A program made the position numbers and the translations under genes. This document shows, piece by piece, positions 1 to 9,192 of a stretch of DNA of 64,000 nucleotides. The stretch's first letter is position 1. Each line of letters begins with the position of its first letter. Source of the stretch: Vicia villosa (Eukaryota; Streptophyta; Magnoliopsida; Fabales; Fabaceae); NCBI RefSeq assembly GCF_029867415.1, contig NC_081185.1, positions 26,027,293 to 26,091,292 on the forward strand. Reading direction: 5' to 3'. The notes beneath the pieces were generated by a model that saw only the letters and a list, made by a program, of their open reading frames with translations, ran no database searches and had not been told where the DNA came from.

Positions 1-217
1 AAAAAAAACAAGCTAAGTTTGTCTCAATTTCACATTGAGTACATTTTTGGAATGAGAGACATGGACAGTCTCTGTCACCCTTATCTTCATCAATCCTCCT
101 TAGTAGAGTCTAGGATCTATGTTTTGGTCATCCTCAGCATTGAGTCAGCCTTCATCTTGGGCTTTAAACAAAGAAGTCTCCACTAGATAATCTTTCTGCC
201 ATCATTCATTTCAACAA

Positions 218-510
218 AACCCCTGGAAAGGGTTAGCCTCCAACATCTGTCTAAAATGTCAAAATCCCTGGAAAGGGTTAGCTTCCACACGTTCCTTCAT
301 TTTAATAAAAACCCCTGGAAAGGGTTAGCCTCCAAAGTCAATTATTTAAAATGTCAAAAAAAAAAATTTCATTCTCTTAGGAGATAATTTCCCCAAAAGA
401 GTCAAAAAACCCCTGGAAAGGGTCAGCCTCCAAAAAACATGATAAAAGTCAGTCTTTTAACAGACAAATTCACCAGCTGAGTCAAAATCCCTGGAAAGGG
501 TTAGCTTCCA
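218..510 (+). other. Cluster of AACCC-CTGGAAA-GGGTT hairpin motifs in the LTR
   Basis: The motif (A)ACCCCTGGAAAGGGTTAGC recurs five times (near 218, 265, 310, 408 and 487). The first copy pairs 218-222 with 230-234 around a CTGGAAA loop. In two copies AATCC pairs with GGGTT through a G-U pair. One copy (near 420) ends GGGTC and loses the terminal pair. The same series is present in the 3' LTR (about 19390-19680) and, inverted, in B (about 25555-25845). Confidence 0.6.
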
Positions 511-581
511 AAGAAAAACAGTCTTTTAATAAATAAAACCTCCTCAGTAGAGTCAAAACCAACAAAAACAGTTAGCCTCAA

Positions 582-1536
582 CCTTGGGCTTCATACAAGG
601 CACCCAAACAATAAAACTCCCCTGTCAAGAGTCAGCCTCAACCTTGGGCATTGTACAAGGCAGATAATAGAGTCTCCCCAGTGAGTCCTTCATCACTCAG
701 TAGCCACAACCTTGGGCTTTGTACAAGGCAGATAAACCATATCTTTCATGTGTCAAAGATTCCTAACACTTAGGATCTTTCCCCATATAGTCATCCATAC
801 TTAATTCATTTAAGAGTCCGCCACAACCTTGGGCTTTGTACAAGGCAGAAAATAATGTTTTCCCTAGCTAGAGTCAGCCACAACCTTGGGCTTTGTACAA
901 GGCACATAAAATAGAGTCATTCATTCAATTATCCTCAACAGTCAGCCACAACCTTGGGCTTTGTACAAGGCACATAAATAGAGTCTCCCTAAGTAGAGTC
1001 AGCCTCAATTCTGGGCTTTGTACAGAACACAAAAATACCCTGTAATTAATCCCCAGTGGAGTCATCTCCCAGAGTCAATAATATCAATTAATCAATCAAA
1101 AAGCCTCAAGCTTGGGCCTCATACAAGCCAGCTAAAGTCAAATCTTTTATACAGTAGATAGACATAGCTTATCTCTATAGAGAGATATTTTTACTACTCT
1201 ACCACATTCAAACAAACAAACATTTCATTTCAATTTTAATCAAGTCTCCCATTTAGGATTTTGAAAGGCATGAGCTGGCAGTAAAACCCAGACATGTGGT
1301 AACTTTCCCTAATTTGGATGAGCATCTTTCTTTCATTTAAGAGGCATTTGACTGGTATACTTGCACATACACAAGTAAGGTCCCCCCTCTTGAATGAAAT
1401 GAATTCAGTTATTCTGTCACTCCTTTAAATGTTTGTGGTAGAATAGTACAAATACCTCTCTGTAAAGATGATTTCATGTCTCTTTACTGTAAACAGAGAT
1501 TTAATTCCAAGCTTCAACCTTGAGCTTCAAGCAAGG
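582..1536 (+). other. Array of nine 19-nt CCTTG-loop-CAAGG stem-loops in LTR leader
   Basis: Nine 19-nt units, each with a 5-bp stem and 9-nt loop, lie at 582-600, 642-660, 710-728, 827-845, 884-902, 952-970, 1009-1027, 1110-1128 and 1518-1536. The usual unit is CCTTG-GGCTTTGTA-CAAGG. At 1009-1027 the stem is TTCTG/CAGAA and at 1110-1128 it is GCTTG/CAAGC; both keep full pairing despite changed bases. The array is repeated in A's 3' LTR and, inverted, in B. Pairing was checked by eye. An RNA role is inferred. Confidence 0.6.
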
Positions 1537-2088
1537 CACCAAAAACAATTAATTTCCCTAGTTAGTTCCCCGAACTACATTAAGCTCTGACTTCCACTAG
1601 GGATATGTAGGCATGAGGTTCACAAGGAATCTCAGCGAGCTAATAAAATACCAAAAATAGTCAGTCTGTCTATCCGTCTGTCTTTCTTTAATCAATTCAA
1701 TTCCTTCTCCTAACACAAAGGAGAAACTTTCCCAATCATTAGCAGCAAACACAATCACAATGACACAGAGAAGGTTCCTGTAGAGTACTACAGATATGTA
1801 GGGTGTTTAAACACTTCCCTATGTATAACCGACCCCCCGGACTCCAGAATTTCTAGTCTAGGTGTAAATCCCCACACTTAGCAAACTCCTAGGGTTTAGT
1901 TGAGATCTTTTTTTCCCTTTCCTACTCGTAGGACAAATAAGAAAGTTCGTGTGATATCGTAGGAAGAACTGAAATAAAATTCATCCCACCACGGGCGCAT
2001 TCTCCTTCCAAATTTCGCGTGAAGGGTCTAGCGTGCCGTCCTCCCAAGTGAAACGGGGAGGTAAAAGAAAACGACCACCACAGAAAAA

Positions 2089-2106
2089 TGGCGACTCTGC
2101 TGGGGA
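2089..2106 (+). promoter_or_regulatory. Primer binding site of element A
   Basis: TGGCGACTCTGCTGGGGA lies six bases after the LTR end. It starts TGG, complementary to a tRNA CCA end. Ogre/Tat elements are known to use a tRNA-Arg type primer, and this fits, although I cannot check it against a tRNA gene here. The same 18 bases occur in B (23962-23979, minus) and C (58323-58340, minus). Confidence 0.85.
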
Positions 2107-2849
2107 TATAAGTGTTAAAAACCTTGGTTTTTCATCCAAACCAATGGTTGACCTGTTGCTGGTCCAGCCCCAATGAGGAATTAGGGATGCCAAATTCCCC
2201 CTCAAACAAGAGAGGTCCTGCCTAACCTCTGTGTCATTTCATGTGATTGTTGCATTTATACTTGTTTATTTTGTTTATTCTGTATCGGGAAAGGGCTTGA
2301 TTCCCCCTTGTGGTGAGAAATCCTATACCCGGATTTGAGTGCAACATAAGATAGGATGGAGGATGTCTTCCCGGTGAAGGCCCTCTAATCTTGGTTTCCA
2401 AGTCTACTCTTGGGATTTGCCTGGCTGGTTGTGATTAACTGCGCCACTGCATTCCGAGACTGATTTGTACCAGGAGGACCTAGAAACACATTAACCCCAC
2501 TTAAAGCTTTTTTAGGACGTAGAGCGGTGATTACGGAAGTAATTGTCACGCAGATACTACACTCAGAGAAAACTCTCTTATAGATACCAGTCAACGTATC
2601 TTTAAGGTTGAGCAAAAACTCTGAGACCCCTAGAACCCATTCTACAGGTACAAAAATCCTTAACCTTAGTTTACCATTGGGGCGGGAGACTGCGTTTTGA
2701 CTTCATGACCACTATACCCTTCAACGCCATGTTTGTTTAAAATTCTTGTGTGTGCATTCATGCATTCATGCATCATTCATTAATAAACAACTAAAAACAA
2801 AAAGAGTCTTTTTCGAGTCGTTTTTCAAGGAAACTAAATAACGAACGTT
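2107..2849 (+). other. 5' untranslated leader of element A
   Basis: About 740 bases separate the PBS from ORF1. Short ORFs here are not gene-like. The leader contains a CTTCCCGGTGAAG motif inside a GAGG/CCTC stem (2359-2385), a type also found four times in the LTR. It also has the segment TCCTATACCCGGATT (about 2321-2335), which recurs in B's leader and in C's leader (about 58197-58215, minus). Confidence 0.6.
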
Positions 2850-4336
2850 TTGAACTTCAGAGAAAGAGAGAAACGGAGAAAGGACTTAAGGATCTATACC
2901 ATGGATTATGGGAGAAAGAGAGCTAGGAAATACACCTTCAAGATTCCCCAGGTCGAGGAACTGGGTAAACTCGGAAAACTGGTGGTCAACCCCCAGGCTT
3001 TCAAGGAGAAGTATGGAAAACTTCTGCCTTTGCTCAATACCAACATGGTGGATGGGATCCTTCCCACCTTGGTACAGTTTTACGATCCAACGTATCACTG
3101 TTTCACCTTTCCAGATTATCAGCTCACGCCTACGTTGGAGGAGTACTCTCATTTGATTGGAATACCCGTGTACGCGCAAGATCCGTACTCCGGTTTGGAA
3201 AAGAATCCTGACGACGTTATCATTGCTGCAACTACTCCTTTGAACGTAGTCGACATCAGAACTCATATGGTGAGTAGAGGAGGAATTCAAGGATTGCCCT
3301 CCAAATTCCTGTTTGATCAAGCTCGGTACTTCGTCAGCATCCAAGATATGAGCGCTTTTGAGGAAGTCTTGGCTTTGCTTATCTACGGATTGTTTTGTTC
3401 CCTAACATTAACGATTTCGTCGACATCAACGCAATTAAGATCTTCTTAATTGGAAATCCAGTTCCAACCTTGCTTGCGGATGCCTATCACTCTGTGCATT
3501 CAAGAAACCTGCAGCGAGGAGGATTAATCACATGCTGCGTACCGTTGTTATACGAATGGTTCGTTTCGCACCTGCCAAAGTCTAGCACTTTCTGGAACAT
3601 GAGGGATGGCCTTTACTGGTCACAGAAAATCATGTCTCTCACTCATACAGACATTGATTGGTGTAGTCCTGACAACGACGAAACTAAGATCATCTTCAGT
3701 TGCGGAAGTTTTCCCAACGTACCCCTTATTGGAACTAAGGGGGGAATCAGTTACAATCCAGCTTTAGCCCGTCGTCAATACGGCTATCCTATGAAAAACA
3801 TTCCAAGTAACATCCAATTGGAGGGTCTGTTCTTCAAGAACATCGACGATCATGGTAACATGCTGAAGAAGGAAGTTGTCCAAGCCTGGCGTCTTGTTCA
3901 CAGTAAAGGGAGAAGATTGTTAGGAAAACATCTTTGCATCTCCCTGGATCCTTACCTTCAATGGATACGCGTCAGAGCATTCAAGCTCAGGATGCCATAT
4001 CAACATCAAGAACCTATTCCCCTAAGGGAACCAATTTACCTTTTCTCCACCGATGATGAAAAACTGCAAGAGGCATTAAACAAGGTATGCCAAGAAAGGA
4101 ATGCTTGGAGGAACAAGTACCGAGTTGTCAACACGGAAAATGTTGAAATTCAAAACATCCTAAGAAGGAAGGATGAGTTACTTGAAATACTCGATCGACA
4201 AGTGACACAAACGTCACTTTCTCATCATATCCCTCCTGCTTCCTGGATCATCGATCAGCTCACGTCAGAGAACGCTCAGCCCAAGAAACAGAAGAAGATG
4301 TTAGAACGAGAAGTCGGCTCATCATCAAAGTTTTAG
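2850..4336 (+). pseudogene. Ogre ORF1 protein of element A, broken by a 1-base frameshift
   Basis: ORF1 is the extra protein encoded upstream of gag in Ogre elements; its role is not established. Two overlapping frames (2850-3449 and 3395-4336) together match the single 473-residue ORF of element B (21796-23217). The break is at the T-run 3393-3396: A has four T where B has five on its sense strand. The body (WFVSHLP, GGLITCCVPLLYEW) resembles the plant mobile domain/DUF7745-type proteins in my judgement, not verified. The last ~90 residues are rich in charged heptad-like sequence and may be a coiled coil. It is followed by a 290-base spacer to gag. A runs 25 codons further than B, which has an earlier stop. 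The start was chosen because B begins with the same MNF sequence. Confidence 0.8.
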
Positions 4337-4626
4337 AGTCCTTTCTCTCAGTTTCTCTGTATTTCCATTTTCAAAGTGTGTAAAAAACGGCGTTTTCGCT
4401 TAATTAATAAAAGTTTGATGTTTCATAACGTAATTATGGTGTTTCCTTGAAAAATAATAACTTAATTGCATATCATACATCGCTTTAGTCGTACGCACTG
4501 ACACGAGAATTGTCGCGGATCTAATAGTCACTTTCCTTTCTCCAGAAAGAGAGGAGGAGAAGGAGGTGAACCAAGACTTTCAAGCTGTCTCATCCATACA
4601 ACACTCGTTCAAGTCGCAAGAAAAGA

Positions 4627-7600
4627 ATGGAAGACTTTGAACAAGAGAATGAAGAACTCAGGGAAGAGATTAATACTCTCAAAGGTACTGTTGAAAGACT
4701 CAATAGTATGGTAGAAGCCCTGGTAGTTGCGCAGAATCGACCAACGCCAGAAGAACCGCAAAGGACTGTGGTTTCCGAGATTGTTTCTACTCCTATTCCT
4801 CAGTATACCATGCCGCCTGATCGACCTTGGGGCATGCCGTATAACTTTACTCCAGAAGGGTACATACCTCCAGCTTCTGAAGCTCCAAAAGTCACCATGG
4901 ATATGCGTCCACCGGAGGGTTACAAACCTCTGGAAATTGAAGTTCCAAGAGCAACGGCAATGGGTTTCGCACAACAGAATGCTGAGATTCCAAGATCTGC
5001 TGTCATGGCTTCTCCACAGCCCATTATGCATACTTTTCCCCCGCAAGGCGGACAAGTATATCATCACGCTCCAAGTGAGGATGCTGGCGTGTATGAAAGA
5101 TTGGACGAGTTCCAAGAACAGTTTCTGCAAATGCAGAAGGAACTCAAGACTCTCCGAGGACAAGATCTATTTGGAAAGAATGCTGCAGACCTCTGTCTGG
5201 TTCCAAATGTTAAGATTCCTCACAAATTCAAAGTACCAGAATTCGAGAAGTATAAAGGGAATTCATGCCCACAAAGTCATCTTGTGATGTACGCTCGAAG
5301 AATGTCAACTCAGACTGATAATCAACAATTGCTCATTCATTATTTTCAAGACAGCCTGACTGGTGCTGCACTCAAATGGTACATGAACTTGGACAGTTCA
5401 GAGATTCGTACTTTTCGAGACCTCGGAGAGGCCTTCGTCAAACAGTATAAGTACAATCTGGATATGGCTCCCGACAGAGATCAACTCCGGGCCATGACTC
5501 AAAAGGATAGAGAAAGCTTCAAGGAATACGCTCAGAGATGGCGTGAAGTTGCTGCTCAAATTTGTCCACCACTTGAAGAGAAAGAAATGACAAAAATCTA
5601 TCTCAAAACTTTGAGTCCATTTTACTACGGACGAATGGTTGCAAGTGCACCAAGTGATTTTACCGAAATGGTAAACATGGGTGTACGTTTAGAAGAAGCA
5701 GTTCGAGAAGGACGCTTGAACAAAGAACCAGAATCTTCTGTTGGTCCAAGGAAGTATGGAAGTTCTTTCCAGAAGAAAAAGGATCAAGATGTCAGCAATG
5801 TCTTGCACAAAATTAAGAAGAAATTCCAACCTCAAGTTGCAACGATAACTCCGGTTGTTAACTCAGCGCCAGCTTACCAACCTCAGGTTTCGCAACAACA
5901 AACTCAACAAAGGTCACAGCAACCTCAGCAGCAGGTTCGACCTCCAAATTACAACAATCGGGCTCCAAGGTATCCTGCCTTTGACCCCGTACCAATGCCG
6001 TATGCAGAATCATTTCCAACATTACTGGCAAAAGGACTCATTCAGACAAGGAGTCCTCCAAATCCTACAAACAGTTCCTCACCATGGTACAAGGCTGACC
6101 AATCTTGTCCCTATCATCAGGGGGCACCAGGTCACCATATTGAGAACTGTTTCTCTTTCAAGATTGACGTCCAACGATTAGTGAAGAGCGGAATGCTATC
6201 CTTCAAAGATACTAATCCAAACGTCCAAGCAAATCCTTTGCCACAGCACAAAGAAGCTTCAGTAAATCTGGTAGATCAACACCCCAACGTCATTCAAATC
6301 TACGACATTCGTCAGATAGGGGAAAATCTTGTCAAGATGCACGCTAAACAAGCTGGTTACGGTCACGTACCACCTCACAACTACTTCACATGTGGAATTT
6401 GTCCAAGGAATACTCAAGGATGTGCCGTAGTTCAAGCTGCATTACAAGAACAAATGGACTTGGGATGGATTCAACATATCCGAGTCAGAACTGAACATGA
6501 CATCAACATGGTTCAAGGATGTCCAGGAGAATACAAAATCTACAAAGTTGAAGACCTTGAAGGATCGGTAGTCAGGTTCCACAAAACTTTAAATGGACTT
6601 GCCTACTTTGGAACAGATTTCCACGCTTACAGTAGATGCAGAATCTGTCGAAGGAATTCACGAGGATGTTTGCGTGTTCGCAACGACATTCAAAAGCTGA
6701 TAGATGACAATACCATTACTGTTCTTGCCAACAGAGAAGATGATGAAGTCTTTACCGTATCTCCTCAAATTAATCAAGTTGAACCTATGCAAGTTAAGTA
6801 TGATAGCAGGAAGACAGCAGTTGCACCACTAGTCATCTACTTACCAGGTCCTGTACCGTATGAGTCCAGCAAGGCTATACCATACAAGTACAACGCTACA
6901 TTCATTGAAAATGGTAAGGAAATACCATTACCGTCTGTTGTCAACATTGCTGATGTTAGTCGAGTCACTAGAAGTGGACGAGTCTTCAACAGAACAACAG
7001 AAAATGTGGAGAAACCTTCGGAGGAAGTACCACATAAGCAAGACAATCTTCCGACCAATGCTGTTCAAGCGAAAGAAAATGATGAGATCTTGAAGTTAAT
7101 CCAGAGGAGTGAATACAACATTGTAGATCAATTACTACATACTCCGTCTAGGATTTCTGTTCTTTCCCTGCTATTGAGTTCTGAAGCTCATAGGGAAGCT
7201 CTACAGAAAGTTTTGGAACAAGCTTTTGTAGAACCTGGCGTTACTATAAGCCAATTTAACAACATCGTTGCCAACATCTCTGCGGGAACTAGCCTAAGTT
7301 TCTGTGACGAAGATCTTCCTGAAGAAGGGGTGAACCACAATCTTCCACTTCACATCTCAGTTGGCTGCATGGGTGATGTACTCACAGGAGTCCTAATAGA
7401 CAATGGATCCTCGCTCAACGTCATGCCTAAATCAACATTATCAAGATTATCTTTCGAAGATTACCCTCTAAGAAAAAGTCATGTCATCGTCAAAGCATTC
7501 GATGGATCAAGAAAGTCAGTTTTCGGAGAAGTAGATCTTCCCATAACCATTGGACCTCAGACGTTCAAAATCACTTTCCAAGTTATGGATATTCCAGCAC

Positions 7601-8832
7601 AATACAGTTGTTTGCTAGGTCGCCCATGGATTCATGAGGCTGGGGCAATTACTTCAACACTTCATCAGAAACTGAAGTTCATAAGGAATGACAAATTGGT
7701 AACCGTATGTGGAGAACGAGCTCTGATCGTCAGCAACCTGTCATCATTCTCCGACATAGAACCAAAAGAAGTTATTGGAACTAAATTCCAAGCACTTTCC
7801 TTAGACAAAGGAAAGAAAGAAGCAGCGTCTATCTCTTCATACAAAGATGCAATCCAAGTTGTGAAGGATGGCACTACCAGTGGTTGGGGGCACATTAATA
7901 TTCCTACCAACAACAAGAACAGAACGGGAATTGGATTCTTTCCAACATCATCAAAAACTATCCCAGGAATTGAGGTAGTTCTCCCGATTCAAGAAACTTT
8001 CTGCAGTGGAGGTTTTCTTCAACCTGTTCAACAAACAGTCAATACCATCAGTACGGAAAACACCGATGAAGAGGAATGGTTATCCTATCTTAACAAAGCA
8101 GGATATATCTCCCTACCAGAGTCTGATCCACCTTGCTGTTATCCAACTAAAGGATCTGAAAGTAAGACTCAACCAAGCAGTGATGAAGTTACTGACAGCT
8201 TCACCACCAGAAGTCATGGTTCATCAGAAGAAGTTCCTCCTATCCCCAAAGAGACTTGGGATACATTAGGAGAACCAAGCGGAAAATTCGACTACATGGT
8301 GAAATACTCCGCTCCTGAAAGTTCAAGGATCTCTCTTGAAGATATTGTTCCAACTGGATGGAACAGTGATTTTGAGTACCTCTCTCAGCCAAAAGAGATG
8401 TATAACCCTTGCTATTCATCATCATCTACTGGTGAAATCATCATTGAGGATTATATCCCCAAGTCACCTTCCGAGGCTAAGGATCTAGAGTTCACATATC
8501 TAGTCAATGCCATCTTGGGAGAAGAGCAAGACCAAAATACAGAAGAGGACGATCTCGAAAGTGTCTCCGACAACGAGTCTCTCCATTCAGAAGATTGGAA
8601 GTTTCCTCAAAAGAAAAACCGACATACTCCACTCGGAAATGGGTATGCTCACACCGCTCAGTCTGCTGAAGTAGAAGAAGATCGTCTGAGTGTTGCAAAG
8701 ACTGTGGTTGGTAAATCAAGACCTACCACAGGCCAGCTTAAGCCTAAGGTTCCAGATTACTTAGTGCACAATGGGGTTCGCCACTATTGGACAGCTGTTG
8801 AAGTTTCAACTGTTGTTCGCACTCCTAAGTAG
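4627..8832 (+). CDS. gag-pro: Gag-protease polyprotein of Ogre element A
   Basis: This 1401-residue ORF encodes the capsid/nucleocapsid protein and the aspartic protease that matures it. An N-terminal coiled-coil-like stretch (residues 1-45) precedes a Retrotrans_gag-type region at about 205-365 (KWYMNL, FVKQYKYN, FKEYAQRWRE). A zinc-knuckle variant lies at C494-x2-H497-x5-H503-x4-C508, with His in place of the usual second Cys. Two further Cys modules follow, C589-x2-C592-x6-C599 and C671-x2-C674-x6-C681. The protease active site is DNGSS with D925, followed by LLGRPW. The last ~350 residues are acidic and low in recognisable domains. The ORF is uninterrupted. It starts 291 bases after ORF1; B shares the start and the first 61 residues almost identically. 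It is probably joined to pol by splicing, as is known for Ogre. Confidence 0.93.
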   Translation: MEDFEQENEELREEINTLKGTVERLNSMVEALVVAQNRPTPEEPQRTVVSEIVSTPIPQYTMPPDRPWGMPYNFTPEGYIPPASEAPKVTMDMRPPEGYKPLEIEVPRATAMGFAQQNAEIPRSAVMASPQPIMHTFPPQGGQVYHHAPSEDAGVYERLDEFQEQFLQMQKELKTLRGQDLFGKNAADLCLVPNVKIPHKFKVPEFEKYKGNSCPQSHLVMYARRMSTQTDNQQLLIHYFQDSLTGAALKWYMNLDSSEIRTFRDLGEAFVKQYKYNLDMAPDRDQLRAMTQKDRESFKEYAQRWREVAAQICPPLEEKEMTKIYLKTLSPFYYGRMVASAPSDFTEMVNMGVRLEEAVREGRLNKEPESSVGPRKYGSSFQKKKDQDVSNVLHKIKKKFQPQVATITPVVNSAPAYQPQVSQQQTQQRSQQPQQQVRPPNYNNRAPRYPAFDPVPMPYAESFPTLLAKGLIQTRSPPNPTNSSSPWYKADQSCPYHQGAPGHHIENCFSFKIDVQRLVKSGMLSFKDTNPNVQANPLPQHKEASVNLVDQHPNVIQIYDIRQIGENLVKMHAKQAGYGHVPPHNYFTCGICPRNTQGCAVVQAALQEQMDLGWIQHIRVRTEHDINMVQGCPGEYKIYKVEDLEGSVVRFHKTLNGLAYFGTDFHAYSRCRICRRNSRGCLRVRNDIQKLIDDNTITVLANREDDEVFTVSPQINQVEPMQVKYDSRKTAVAPLVIYLPGPVPYESSKAIPYKYNATFIENGKEIPLPSVVNIADVSRVTRSGRVFNRTTENVEKPSEEVPHKQDNLPTNAVQAKENDEILKLIQRSEYNIVDQLLHTPSRISVLSLLLSSEAHREALQKVLEQAFVEPGVTISQFNNIVANISAGTSLSFCDEDLPEEGVNHNLPLHISVGCMGDVLTGVLIDNGSSLNVMPKSTLSRLSFEDYPLRKSHVIVKAFDGSRKSVFGEVDLPITIGPQTFKITFQVMDIPAQYSCLLGRPWIHEAGAITSTLHQKLKFIRNDKLVTVCGERALIVSNLSSFSDIEPKEVIGTKFQALSLDKGKKEAASISSYKDAIQVVKDGTTSGWGHINIPTNNKNRTGIGFFPTSSKTIPGIEVVLPIQETFCSGGFLQPVQQTVNTISTENTDEEEWLSYLNKAGYISLPESDPPCCYPTKGSESKTQPSSDEVTDSFTTRSHGSSEEVPPIPKETWDTLGEPSGKFDYMVKYSAPESSRISLEDIVPTGWNSDFEYLSQPKEMYNPCYSSSSTGEIIIEDYIPKSPSEAKDLEFTYLVNAILGEEQDQNTEEDDLESVSDNESLHSEDWKFPQKKNRHTPLGNGYAHTAQSAEVEEDRLSVAKTVVGKSRPTTGQLKPKVPDYLVHNGVRHYWTAVEVSTVVRTPK

Positions 8833-9192
8833 GAACTTTCACCGTTATTTTGTCCTCTCACCATAGCCCAGGGTGAAGAGATGTTTCATAAGGCTTTGCA
8901 TTTTACTATTTCTTAGTTAAATGTCCCTCTTTGCTTCACCCAAAGCAATAGAGTTTTGTTTTATAGGGTCTTTGTTTCAAGAAATGACTGTCCATAAATA
9001 AAAATGTCATTCTGTTCCTTCGTTTAGTTTTTCCTTTTCTTTTTTTCGGAAATTGGTAATCCTAAAAAACACCCTTAAAAAACATCAAAAAATTATTAAC
9101 TGCATACACCGAGTCTTCCCTCGTTATCTAAATAAAACTTATCACACATATGCAGATTAATCATAAAATACCCCGTTGAAACGTGCGACCGT
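8833..9192 (+). other. Putative Ogre intron between protease and reverse transcriptase
   Basis: This 360-base AT-rich gap has stops in all three frames and separates gag-pro from pol. Ogre elements are known to splice an intron here. A plausible acceptor is TATGCAG ending at 9155; downstream of it the pol frame is open up to the ATG at 9193. Any donor must lie upstream of the stop at 8830-8832. CTAAGGTTCC near 8745 is one candidate. Splice sites were not resolved. Confidence 0.6.

Larger units (their letters stand above)
1..2082 (+). repeat. 5' LTR of element A (3' two-thirds of R-U5, truncated by window)
   Basis: It ends in CA at 2082, six bases before the PBS. It matches 19175-21256 with a few small differences: a 1-base indel near 171, a variable A-run near 355, changes in the 602-655 segment, and single substitutions near 1034, 1170 and 1545. 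It is packed with short repeated motifs (AACCC-CTGGAAA-GGGTT and CCTTG-GGCTTTGTA-CAAGG types) that can fold into hairpins and are listed separately. No coding capacity was recognised. Confidence 0.9.

Noticed and set aside
2385..2615. 76-codon ORF conserved between A and B leaders (also 23452-23682)
   Set aside because: It lies antisense to the element in its leader. Conservation is explained by overall similarity of A and B; no motif seen.
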